Shown one piece after another: positions 46,699 through 57,987 of a DNA stretch of 64,000 bases. The notes below the pieces were generated by a model. The model searched no databases, was not told where the DNA came from, and saw only the letters and a list, made by a program, of their open reading frames with translations. The stretch is from assembly GCF_000499845.2 (NCBI RefSeq), contig NC_023749.2, positions 14,222,698-14,286,697 on the forward strand, given 5' to 3'. Numbering within the stretch: the stretch's first letter is position 1; the number at the start of each line of letters is the position of its first letter. Made by a program: the position numbers and the translations under genes. The DNA comes from Phaseolus vulgaris (Eukaryota > Streptophyta > Magnoliopsida > Fabales > Fabaceae).

Positions 46699-48614
46699 TG
46701 TTAGAATAGGTGACTTGAAACAGGAGGGAGATGAATTGTTTTAGTAAGATTTTCGCAAATACTAGAGTTAGATTGAAAAAAAAAATCAACTAATTGATTT
46801 ACCTGTCAAACTAATTATAAAAAGCATAATAGGTATATAACAAAAATATAAACTAGTTGTTTTGAGATTTCAATTGATTGATTTACACGCAAAACACTTT
46901 AAAACAAAATATATGACAGATATCAGATTAAGAGAGAGATAATGCACAAGAGAATTATACATATTTGTTGAAACAAGTGTGTTCAAGCTTTGAAGAATCC
47001 AAACCCTTTGAATGGAGTAGACATGGAGATCACATATGGTGTGTGGACTGCAGTTGCGGGTCTGAAGTATGCTGGCCTAAGAATCAACAAGGGAAATCTT
47101 GGAGTAGTAGAGGATTTCAACAAAGTCCAATACTACAAGAGTTGCTTGAAGAATCAAAATGCTCAAGTGAGGACTTGTTCGGTTGGAGGCTTAAAGCTTG
47201 ATGAAAGGTTGTTGGCCCTTATTATAACTTGGATTCTTACTCCAAGGGGGAGCAATCATTATGTCCTTACAGAAGAAGACCTTGTGTATATCTACTGCAT
47301 AATGAAGAAGATCAGAATCAATTGGATCCACATCATCAAGGAACACATGCAAAAGGCCATGAGGTTAAGTGATTATCACTATCCATATGCAGTATTAATC
47401 TCTAAATTTTTGTTGTATTTTGAAGTGAATCTGGAAGATGAGACATCTGAGTTGGTCAGGTCAACTCAAGAGATGAACAATGGCTCTCTTAGCAAGATGT
47501 GATTCACCAAAATAGGTGGCAAATGGCTCTGCGAAACAACCGATTGTTTTTCTGGTGCTGTGCTTATTTGCTTTGTGTTTTGGCAAACTGATTTCTATAT
47601 CAAATTTTTCTCGAAGTAATTTCATTCTAGACTTAAAAGTTTGCGAAAACTCTCTTTAAACCATTCACCCCCCCCCCCCCCTCTAATTTAAAGCCATACA
47701 TTCTAACAATATTTACTCTTAACAAATAGCTACATTCAGTCCTCAACACACAATTGAGAATTCACTAAAATAATCAAACAAGTTTACAAGAACAACCAAG
47801 AGTGTTGATCTTGAATCCTAAAAGACCACACAACACTCGTAACCACACATAGAATTCAAAAACCCTATCTGAATTTACAACACAATGCAGTAAAAAAGAA
47901 TGAAGTTCGAATACACTTGAGTTTAATACAAACGAAGAACAACATAATCGATAACCCAGAAACCTACTTCACATCACAAAAATAACCAAGATTCAAATGT
48001 AATCTCCAAGAATGATTTTAAAATAGTTTGTTTTTCTCTCTCAAAAAGTGTTGTCTTGAATGATCAGAAAACATCTTTATATAGGCTAAAAAAGATTGTT
48101 AAAACAGTTTAATCATTTAATAAAATCAGTTAAATTAATTAAAAACAGTTTGAATAACATAGAAATATTCTATTAAAATTATTCAATTGATTTATGAAAA
48201 TAATTGATTGTTTTCTTTAACAGATGAAATCACCAGATAAAAAACTAGTTCATTTATCGAAATAAATGGTTAATTTTACTTAACAAAAAAGACAAAAGGA
48301 AAACAAATCGTTGTTAAATCATTTAAAAAACTTTAAGTGTGTTTCAACCCATTAATACGATAAATTAATATGTTAAAATACTTACTCTAGTCAACAGACT
48401 TGAATAGAAGTAATTTCAACTCATTAATATACGAATCAAATAATTAAAATAAACACAAATTTGGAAAACAAAACATTTAAAGGAGATTTCAAATCAGGTT
48501 TACTTGGAACATAATAAGATGCAAATTTACATAAAAAAATCTACCTAACTAGACACGCACACAACAAGTCTTCAAGACAAATTTGAAAATTTATCAAAGT
48601 TAACTTGTTCAACA
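46699..48614 (-). repeat. Sirevirus-like LTR, minus strand, split by a 743 bp insertion
   Basis: Read on the minus strand it starts TGTTGAACAAG at 48614, has a TATA box (CCTATATAAAG, near 48083-48074), reaches GAGGACTGAATGTAGC and is broken at 47713. It resumes at 46965 (AATATGTATAATTCTC) and ends TTCTAACA at 46699 after a pyrimidine stretch with CAATTCATC. Without the insertion it is about 1.17 kb. The shape, including the GGACTGAATGTAGCT phrase, parallels the LTR at 52335-53290. The flanks (ATTTG and AAGTT) do not match, so it was not a solo LTR at insertion. Confidence 0.65.
46966..47708 (+). mobile_element. 743 bp TG...CA insertion carrying a 170-codon reading frame
   Basis: Starts TGTTGAAACAAG, ends CATTCTAACA, and is flanked by the perfect 5 bp duplication ATATT (46961-46965, 47709-47713). 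Its ends match those of the LTR it interrupts, but in the opposite orientation. It therefore behaves like a solo LTR or small non-autonomous element of the same family. An open frame runs from about 46990 to 47502 (no ATG at the start; first Met codon downstream) with NGVDMEITYGVWTAVAG, RLLALIITWILTPRGSN and RLSDYHYPYAVLISKF. This resembles the 'putative plant transposon protein' frames found in legume retrotransposons. A C-run of 13 lies at 47668-47681. Function unknown. Confidence 0.65.
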
Positions 48615-48710
48615 ATTTGATGAAGACAAATCTCCAAAGTTGTGTTGTAGATTTTTACACAAGGAGATCCTGCAAAACAAAAGGATAGACCAAACAATCC
48701 ACAATATACA

Positions 48711-50800
48711 CACTACAAGAAAACATCGATTTAGCTGCGATATATTTGTGTCAGCCAATCATAGACACCATTTCTGTCAGCCAAACTCATGTAAGGCCGA
48801 CGCAAAGAAGATATTGCGTGGGCTCCCCGACGCATGCAAGACGCAAGAAAAGAGAATGAAAATAATAATAATAATAATAATAATATTGTGTCGGCCAAAC
48901 CAACGCATACTTTGGGTCGTGCGTTGGCCTAGTAGATGATAATGGCCAAACAAAAATATATTTAATTGATGCGTCAGCCAGGCTGACGCATATTTACTAT
49001 TTAATTTTTTTTATATTTGTAAAGATTTATTTATTTTAAATTTATTTAATTAATAATATTATAATAAATATTTTAGTTTTGAATAATTTATTGTATGTAT
49101 ATTTAAATTATATATATATATAGATTTATTTATTTTAAATTTAATGAATTTTTAATATTGTAATAAATATTTTAGTTTTGAATAATTTATTTCGAAGTAA
49201 AATTTAAATTTGTATATAATTTATTTAATTAAATTTATATATTTTATTAAGTGTTCAATATTAAAATCATTTAAAGAAATTATCATAAAAATTTTAGAAA
49301 GAATTGAAAAATGTAGAAAAATAATATTTGAGTAAATAAAAAAATACGTATTTATAGTTTTAAATGTTATATAAAATATAAAATATGCATAAATTTAAGG
49401 ATGTAAATTTGACATGAAGTAATTAATGTAAAATTTAATTGATGTATTTAAAAATAAAAAACAATTATTGTTACAAAATGTGAAAGTAAACTTAAGAAAA
49501 TAAAAAAGTGAGGTTAAAATCATTTATTGGTAACTTAAATAAATTTTAATCTCATAATATCTTTGTAATGGATAAAGGAACAATTTATTTTGAACTAGAC
49601 ATTCCCATTGATGTCCATTGTGATACTTCTAAGGAATGATGTTGTTCTCAATGTATATAGTAAGTATTGTGCCAAATATGAGTTAAGTCTACTCCTTGTG
49701 AGTACATCTATTTGTAAACTTTTATGGGCTTCGATCTTTCACACTAGCTTTTCCAGGTTTTTAATGTGACATATCACAATATTATGTCATAAAATCTGAA
49801 TATCATGTAAGTATAATCGAAGTATTTTGTAATGTAATCAGAGTATTTAGATAATATAATCAGAGATATTGTATGATTAAATGAATGCATTAATCAAACT
49901 ATTATGTATATTATCAAAGATATTATATGATAAAATCAGTATAATTAAAGAAATCGAGATATTGTATCCTAAAATCAAATTATGTGAAAACATATTAATT
50001 ATGCGTTAATAAGATTGATTCTCATAATATATTTGTCGAAATATGACGATAATTATATGAGAGGTTCATTAATAATATTCCCATAAACCTTGGTTTTACT
50101 TAATCATGGGCCACTTTGATCATTACATGGAAGGTTCATCAGATTTTGGATTATAAGTTCATAACCTTAGCTCATTGTCATTTTGGGTGGAGCATATGTA
50201 CTATTTTTTCTTATTGGAGTTAGTAAGCTAAGAGTTGAACTAAGAAATAGATTGTAAAGGCTAAAAAGGGTATAGTAAATGCTAACACATACGATTATAC
50301 TTACTTTGATAGGAAAGGAAACCTTTTTTTTTCAATATCGCACCTAAGAGTTATTTTTTAGACATTAATAAATTGATTACTTTTAGATAATAGTAGATAA
50401 AAACAACATTAAGGATAAATGGTTTTCCAAACCAAAGTTTAATTGAATTATTTATTTATTTTTGTTGTATAAATTAAATTAATCTCTTCTTGTATAAATT
50501 AAATTATTTTTTAAGGTTTTATTTAAGTTTATTAAATATTTAAAATATTAGGAAAATAGTGAATTAAATATCTATTAAATTTAATGATTTATGTATTATT
50601 GAAAGAATTCATAAAAGTATGAATTTATATGTAATATTTGTTAATTATATCTTGAGTCAAATTCATTTTATTAATATATGTAGGGGTTTGCGTTGGCCAG
50701 GCGATGCAAAATATGCTTCCTCCTATGCGACGCACATGACTGACATATACATTGTGTTATATACAAATCTGCTATGTTAACTTATTGTTTTTCTGCAAAG
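48711..50800. mobile_element. Non-autonomous CACTA (En/Spm-like) element
   Basis: Begins CACTACAAGAAAACATCG at 48711, a classic CACTA terminus. Subterminal repeats with GTCGGCCAA, GACGCA and GCGTTGGCC occur at 48745-48990 and in the other orientation at 50690-50745. The interior is AT-rich with no transposase, and an (AAT)n run is at 48861-48885. The right terminus is decayed (TTGTTTTTCTGCAAAG), so the end coordinate is approximate and no 3 bp duplication could be confirmed. Confidence 0.75.
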
Positions 50801-50814
50801 GTTGAAAACAGTTT

Positions 50815-52273
50815 TCAACTTTCACTGTTCTTGTTTTGTGGATAAAAACCAATACCTGATTTTTCAAATACAAAACTTTGAGATGCTAGCACACTCTCAA
50901 AATTTGATTTTCCTTTGGTGAGTTTATCCATAATTTTCACAAGATAAAAAACTTTGTTTTCAAGGATTTTGCAATTTTCACAAGAACCTGAGTCATACTC
51001 ACAAGAATATTTTTTGTAAATAAGTTCAAGATTTTTCAAAATCATTTATGGAATTATCTAATTCTTCTTCTAAGCTTTTAACTCTAGTTTCCAACCAATT
51101 GTTCAAACCTTTTAATCTATTGTTTGTGAGAGCCAACTTATTTGTCTCTTCATGAGTCTCTTTAAAAGCCTCAAGAAGTTGATAATAGTTGTCACCTTTA
51201 GATAAAGAAGTTGAGCTTACACTACTTGATGTTGATGCCTTGAAACACAGATTAGCTTCTGCATTTTCTGAAGAACTGGAAGAGGACACTTCATTGTCAT
51301 CCCAAGCTACATAGGCTTTCTTGGTCTTGCCTCTTCTTTCTCCTTTGAATTCTGTTTTCTCTTTGTTCTCATTGTTAGGACAATCTGCCTTGATGTGTCC
51401 CTGCTCACCATAGCCAAAGCATGTGTACTTGTTAACATTAAAATCATTCACTTTCTTGGAATTATACATTTTAGAAGATTGACCTTTGTTGTTCTTCTTC
51501 AAGAATTCACAGAACTTTTTTTTATAACAAACTCATTGTGGCTTCTTCACTGTCACTAGAATCTTGATATCTTTTATGGCCAGCTGTTTTCAGGGCTATT
51601 CCTTTGATGTGTTTATCCTCACTCTCTTGGACAAACAACCGATTCATTTCAAGTTCATGTTTCCTTAGCTTACCAAACAATGAGGCTGTTGTCATGGATG
51701 TTAGATCCTTTGATTCAGAAATGGTAGTAACCTTTGGCTGCCAAGACCTGTCAAGACACTTTAAAATCTTTATGTTAAGCTCCTCTTAGTCAAAGCTTTT
51801 TCCAAGACTCATTAGGTGATTCACAATGTGAGAAAAACGTTTATGCGCATCAGAAATTGTTTCCCCTTTCTGCATCCTGAATAATTCATATTCTTGAATG
51901 AGAGCATGTTTTCTTGCCCTCTTCACATTAGTGGTTCCCTCGTGTGTCATATTTCTTTTGCAGAATTGCATAGTGACACCCTAAAAAATTCATCAGAGCT
52001 TAAAACATAAGTTATTATATTTTTTGCAATCCAATCAAACTTGGCTTTCTTACTATCAGTTTCGATCCATTCAGACCAATGCTTATCAACAAACACATCA
52101 TCCTTTTTTACTTGTGGAATAAAATGTTCGTTCTCTATAGCTTCTCACATTCCTTTATCTGTAGATTGAACAAAAAAAATTATTCTAACTTTCCAGAATT
52201 GATAGTTCACACCACAAAATAAAGGTGGTCTATTAATAGAAGCTTCTTCCCCAAAAGGTAACTTGTCAACCAT
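50815..52273 (-). pseudogene. gag: Sirevirus-like copia gag, broken
   Basis: Minus strand from ATG at 52273: MVDKLPFGEEASINRPPLF, then NYQFWKVRI, the usual start of copia gag. A TGA near 52146, a small deletion with frame change near 51970 and stops at 51786 and 51524 break it. The RARKHALIQEYELFRMQKGE core is clear. The zinc knuckle is CFGYGEQGHIKADC, with Tyr in place of the second Cys. A Ser-rich acidic stretch and a coiled coil follow. The frame ends near 50815, beside the CACTA element; no protease or RT remains. The role would be particle assembly. Confidence 0.78.
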
Positions 52274-52334
52274 TAAAAAACATATTTGAAAAACAGGACT
52301 TGAGAAAATTTCAAGAACCTAGCTCTTGATGTCA

Positions 52335-53290
52335 ATTGTAAAAATTGATGGCCTAAACAAGAGGGGGGTGAATTGTTTAACAAAAGATTTTCACAATTTT
52401 TAGCTAAGAATGAAGATTTATGAAGAATTACAGAAAGAACAATCAGGGAAGCCAATAAATCAAAGTTGTTAAAACTGTTTACAGAAAAACAATCGGTTGA
52501 AATTTCGATTTAACCGGTTGTTTATAACAGCAGAGACAAAAACCACATCAAACAGTTTGTAATGAGTGAGAGAAAGAGAGAGAAGATCACACAATCAATT
52601 ATACTGGTTCACTCCTTACCAGAGCTACATCCAGTCCCCAGAAAATCACTGGGTATTTCACTAAGCAATCAACAACATATTACATTCACAGAACACCACA
52701 AAGAGGTGATCTTGACCACACAAGAACACACACCCTTTTTTCCTTTACACACACAGTCAGAACAATCCTCTGACTTTACAGATTTACTGTTTTACAAGTA
52801 TACAAAATGAAAAACAATTAAAAGAATAGAAGGAACATATTACACCTGGTGTACAGGAAATCACAGAGCTCCTAATTCACTTCTTGAACCAATAGCACAG
52901 CCTTAGGCAATCTTGCAAAGCTTGAATCAAATCTCTCTCAAAAATGTTTCTTGATCTCTTTTTTTTTCAAATATGGAGGGTAACCCAGTTTTATAGCTCT
53001 TGAAACTAGCTGTTTTAGGCAGTTAAACGAGAGGTAAAACAGTTTCAAATCAACTGAAAACATATTTAACAGGTTTTTGAAAAGCTGTTAAGAAATTAAA
53101 AAATCAACCAGTTGAAATGTTGTTTTAACCGGTTGAATTGGTTTTGACAATTAGTCAACCAAGTCAAAAACAATTTGAAAACCCTCCAAACAAGCTGGGT
53201 GTAAAACAATCAACTAAACCGAGAAATCAACCGATTGTTTTTCACTTAGCTTAGAAAAAACACTTTTCATTTTCAAAACCAGATTGATTC
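52335..53290 (-). repeat. Sirevirus-like 5' LTR and primer site, minus strand
   Basis: On the minus strand a CTATAAAACTGGG TATA box lies near 52994. GGACTGGATGTAGCTCTG follows, and the LTR ends CAATTCACCCCCCTC...TTTTTACAAT at 52335. TGACATCAAGAGC (52334-52322) then stands where the primer site should be, a variant of the Met-tRNA complement. The upstream LTR border near 53290 is an estimate. The gag relic lies directly downstream. Confidence 0.6.
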
Positions 53291-55431
53291 AACTGTGCTT
53301 TGGATTAAGAATGAATTTTACAAATTCTAAACTACCTAGAACTAAACACCAAACTCAACAACACAAACATCAAGCTCTCTTCAAAGATTTGGAGGCATCA
53401 CAGGAGGTGATTATTGTGAAAGATGAATTGAAACCGGGGCAACCAATAATGATGAGAAGTTCTAAGTTAAAATTTTAACTTAGAAAGTTAAAAACAAAAG
53501 GGTCAAGTTTATGCGTTATCAAAGAAATTAGGACAGATGGAACTATTGAACTTGAAAGCCCATATTCTAGAAGAACTAAGGTTGTAACCAGGAAATTGTT
53601 ACAACAAAAAGCATAACCACCTAAGAGAAACAAACGTTAAGCTATATGATGTTAAACAAGCATGTTTTGGGAGGCAACCCAGTATAACTTTTATTCATTT
53701 AATGTCTTTTTTTTTTAATTTTTCTTTTGAGATTAGTTGATAAAATCCATCATTTTTCATAAATTTAGAATTTTTTAGTGCAGAGAAACTTGCCAGGGCA
53801 AGTTAAGTCATTAAGAAAGAGGTGGTCTTTAGAGTAACCTCGTCCAAGCGAGACAAATCTTGCTTAAGCGAGATTTCAGTTATACAATCTTGTATGGGCA
53901 AGATACAGCTCGCCTGAGCGAATTGAACGATCCAAAATTACGTAATTAAGGGAACCCAAACCATGTATGCCTCCAAATCAGTTTGAAGCTTATGTAGCTT
54001 GGTCTGGGGATATGTACTATTATTATGGGGGGCAGGTCCAACATATGAAGAAGGCCCATCTACATTTGTAGATGAGGAATTTAATACAGAGTTGGATGAA
54101 TTACTAAGAAGAGAAAATTGAGCATAAAGAGCATAACAAAAACATGGTTTTATCTTTCTAGTTTTTTTTTTCTTTTCAGTTATTTAATTTTTTTTATCTT
54201 TTTAGTTGTTTAGTTTTCTTATTTTGTTTGCTTATTTCTTTATTTTCAGTTTTAATTTAATCGTTGAGTTGTTTTGTAGTTTTATTTTTTCTTAAAAGAA
54301 CTGCAATATTATATTTGAATTGTGGAAAAAAATATTAATCAGACTTTGTATTTAAATATTATAATAGTGAAATGAATTAGACACAGTTTAGAAAAGAAAA
54401 TATGATTGAATCCATATTCAAATGTGGTTGAAATTGTGATACATGAAAATTTAACAGGATGATTAATTAGAATAGAGAATGACAAACAATAAGGAATTAT
54501 CCTAATTAAGCTAAGTGAGTGTGTGAATCCTAAACAATTTTGAGAGTCATTGATGAATTAACAATTATGGTTGCTTAATTTTTATTTTATATTACATCAT
54601 AAAAGAGCATGAAAATGATTAAGGCATTTGTGTTAATTAGGAACCTAGGGCCAAATAACCAACATTTATGTAAATTGAATTCATTTTTTTATAATCCTTT
54701 TGAGCCAAGAATTTTTGTTATTATTATTGCACCCTGAACCTTAAATGATATATTTTCCTACCCATTGACATGTTTAAGGAAGAAGAACATAGATGCAATA
54801 TATAGAAAAAGGAATGGTTGGTTTTAGTTGTTTTAAAAGTTCAAATAATTCAGTTGGTTGGAAATAGGAATAATGTATTCTATTATCTTGAAAAAAAAAA
54901 GAGTTCATGTTGAAATCATGAATAAGTAAAAAGAAAAGTGTTAACTATAAAGAAAATGGTGATTGGATAGCACATATGTACTCTAATGGGATTGTAGGTA
55001 TGTTCTTCTTCTTTTAAATGTGCATTTTGTTATATGAAAACCCCATATTTTTTGGAAGCCCAACCTCATTATAGCTCTATAAAAGACCTTAAGATTCATG
55101 TTTCTTATATGATTGTGATAATAAGATGAAATGAAAAGCAACTGTGATTTGGTAGGATTCAGTTAAAATAAAAGCAAACACTTTTATTATTTGGTTTAGT
55201 GAGAATATAAGAAGAAAATCCTTGATGAATTGTCATTTTTATTATTTTAGTTCAATTCTGGAAGTTGATTGTATCTATATTTTGCTATATTTGAAATTGG
55301 AAGCATCATAAGTTTTCAATTCAATATGTTGTTTAGTAAATAAAGCTATTTTGATATTTGAATTTAAATATGATTTATGTGTATTCATTTACTTTGCATG
55401 AGGACAAATAAGATTCTAGGTTGGTGGGAGT
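53291..55431 (+). other. Gypsy (Athila/Calypso-style) 3' internal region
   Basis: No intact gene. IRTDGTIELESPYSRRTK is readable near 53527 and may be the end of a pol frame. TTTTGGGAGGCAACCCAGT (53668-53686) is a phrase I know from the region after pol of Athila-type legume elements. CTTAAGCGAGA words occur at 53840-53930. The rest is AT-rich. The region ends in TTGGTGGGAGT, a polypurine tract, before the LTR at 55432. Confidence 0.45.
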
Positions 55432-56641
55432 TGATAAGTGTCATATTTCAGTAATATTTCATATTAAAATACAAACATTTATGGATATTTATTGATAAAA
55501 TATCTATAATTTAACCCTTAATTTATGAATTTAAACATTTTTACATATTTTGTGATTATAATATGAATAAGAATCATTTATTCCCAAATTTATGTTAATT
55601 TCAGGATTCTAGGAGAAAATGGAGATGAAAAGACCAAAGGAGAATAGATAAGATGAAAAGGGAAAGTTGGAACATTTAAAACTCGCTCAAAACTTGTCCA
55701 AATTTGCCCAAGCTAGATCACTCCAGAGTAACTCACCCAAGCGAGTTCACTCCAATGAAGTTGGGTTTTTTCTCGTCAAACTCGCCCAAGCAAGTAATAA
55801 CTTGCCTAGGCGAGAAGTCACTTAGCCCAAGTCCAACTAGGTTAAATATGAGGCGTGAGGCATAACCTTAGACATCATTGTGAGAATAGAGAGAGACTGA
55901 AAAGCCTAGAGGAGGCAATTGTCAAGGAGAAACATTTTGGATCTTCTTTTCTTGCTTTCCATGCTTGTAATGGCCAACATGAATGGCTAATTCTTCTCTT
56001 TGGGATTGTGAGTAATATATTCAAAATATTATGTATTGATGTGGTATTTATCTATAAAATTTCAGTTCGTGATTGATGATTGGTATTGTCATTTTATTCT
56101 CAAAGCTTGAATTATTCATTATTTAAATCCTTAGATTTGACTGGAAAGTAGTTCTAAGCATCTTATCTAAATGATAATGCTTAACATATTTGAATGTTAG
56201 GAATAGATTTGAAATGTTATTTGCTTTAAAACATTTGTTCGTAATGATAAGAATTTTTTATAAATATGTGAGGAATCGATATTTAGGAGACTCTCTTAAT
56301 AATTTTGTATGCAGGGAATCAATATGAATGATTTTTATATGTGCATCAATATAAATCAAGATTGAATATTATAATCTTTTGAGAAATGTAGAAGAGTGAG
56401 AAGGATGAACCTCAATCCCAATTTTCTCAATTGACTCGTACACATCTTTTACTTTGCTTTATTTAATTTCTTGAAAATTCACCATACAAACAACCTTTTC
56501 AACAAGCTTTTACATATTGTCATATATTTAGTGAATCTTATACTTGAGAATTTAACTGTTCATTGCGGGTTCGATATCCATCCTTAAGGACAAAACTTAT
56601 TACTTCTGACACAGTACAATTGTTGTAAAAAATAGTCATCA
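55432..56641 (+). repeat. Gypsy LTR of Athila/Calypso style (copy 1)
   Basis: 1210 bp, TGATAAGTGTCA to AGTCATCA, preceded by a polypurine tract, so probably a 3' LTR. It is collinear with 60208-61421. Near its end TTCGATATCCATCCTTA is conserved in both. GCGAG words occur at 55680-55825. No matching 5 bp flanks. Confidence 0.7.
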
Positions 56642-57360
56642 CTAATTGTGGTGGTTGAGGTGTTCGTGTTGATGACAAATATTTACCCAACACCAACATT
56701 CCCCCTTCATTTGTTCTTCCAACAACCATGGAGTCTACACATTATATCTATGAAGGACCCCCACTTCCTACACTTCATGAACAAGATATTGAACATCATT
56801 TAGGAAAATTAAATGCTACTACCTTTTCTATAAAGCCAATTATGAATTAACCTACACCGGTACAAAATTCTCTTAAACTTGAGTATGAGTCGGGCAATAT
56901 AGTTGATCAAAGGCCCTAACTTCATGCATAAAGAGTAGAGTAAGTATATTTTAATCTAATTGTTATTCATTAATATGTAGACTAAGTGATATGATTTCAT
57001 TTGAACCTTTGATTATTTTGGGATGAGTTGACATTGGTTTCATAGTATTCAAGATACTTTCAAGAATAGGATCAAGTTCTAAAAGGCAATTGAAAGAGTT
57101 TTTAAAACAACAAAACAAAGGTTCATACTCAAAATGCAAGATTTATGACTTGTAGTGCAAGAAATGATTATAGAATGAATGGGTTACTCTAAAACAGCAA
57201 GTAAACCCCAAGAACTACTCAAGAACAGTTTAGGAAACACAAGAACAGTGCCAAGAACATAAATTTAACGCAGCAAACAAAGGATCTACCGATTGAAATG
57301 AGCTAAGTAACAAAACCCGTGGAAAAGGAATTTGAAAACAACAAGATTATCACATGTAAT
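56642..57360. other. Unassigned sequence between an LTR and a primer site
   Basis: AT-rich. On the minus strand it follows the primer-site-like sequence at 57361-57369 and would be the leader of a retroelement, but no gag is recognisable. Confidence 0.4.
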
Positions 57361-57987
57361 TTGATACCACAATGGAACGAACCAAGAACAGCAAGGAAAC
57401 AATCAAACTGCACTGATTAAAGGAGAAATAAAGTGCAGGAAATGAAAGGGAAAACAGCAAAGAACAGATTGCACCGAATGGATAGGAAACACAAGCAAGA
57501 AACACAAAAATGGAAGAAAATGGAAGATGGAAAGAGTGACTTATGTGGTTGTAGACCAAGGGAGGATCTTCACGCCACTTGGAGGGTGGTTTGCTCCAAG
57601 ATGAGTGGTGGTGCTCCCACTTGAGAGTCCCAAGAGCTCACAAGATGAGACTAAAGAGAGAAGAAGAGTCAAGGCTCACAACTTTCTCTAAAATTCACTA
57701 GAATTTCATTACTTTCAATTTCAACTTGTTTTACAATGAGGCAAGGCTCTCCTTTTATAAGGAGGGAGATGATCGGCCCTCTAGGTAAGGAAGGAAGGAA
57801 AAACTCATTCTAGTTCCTTCTATGAACAAAAGGCGCGTAATTATGCCAAAAGGTGACCTTCCTAGCCATTTCTAAGTAACTAGTGACTAAAAGTACCTTT
57901 ACATGCATAGTTTCTTTTGTTTCCTTTTTTAGGCACTTCCCTAAGGTTATCCTATCTTATTGACAATTTTATACAAGAGATATTACA
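57361..57987 (-). repeat. Gypsy LTR with adjacent primer site, minus strand
   Basis: On the minus strand the LTR starts near TGTAATATCTC at 57987, overlapping the last codons of the pol relic. A CCTTATAAAAGGAG TATA box lies near 57760. CAAGTGGGAGCACCACCAC and CCAAGTGGCGTGAAG lie in the transcribed part. It ends near 57370, followed at once by TGGTATCAA (57369-57361), a Met-tRNA primer-site start. A related LTR is at the right edge of the window. Confidence 0.6.

Noticed and set aside
46699..47708. A single foldback transposon with long inverted ends
   Set aside because: The apparent inverted ends are the 3' ends of two LTRs in opposite orientation. The ATATT duplication at 46961 and 47709 places the real insertion inside the first LTR.
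49000..50690. Genes in the core of the CACTA element
   Set aside because: Extremely AT-rich, with no open frame of useful length and no transposase motif.
52562..52810. Plus-strand 82-codon frame in the Sirevirus-like LTR
   Set aside because: It lies in the transcribed part of a minus-strand LTR and has no domain.
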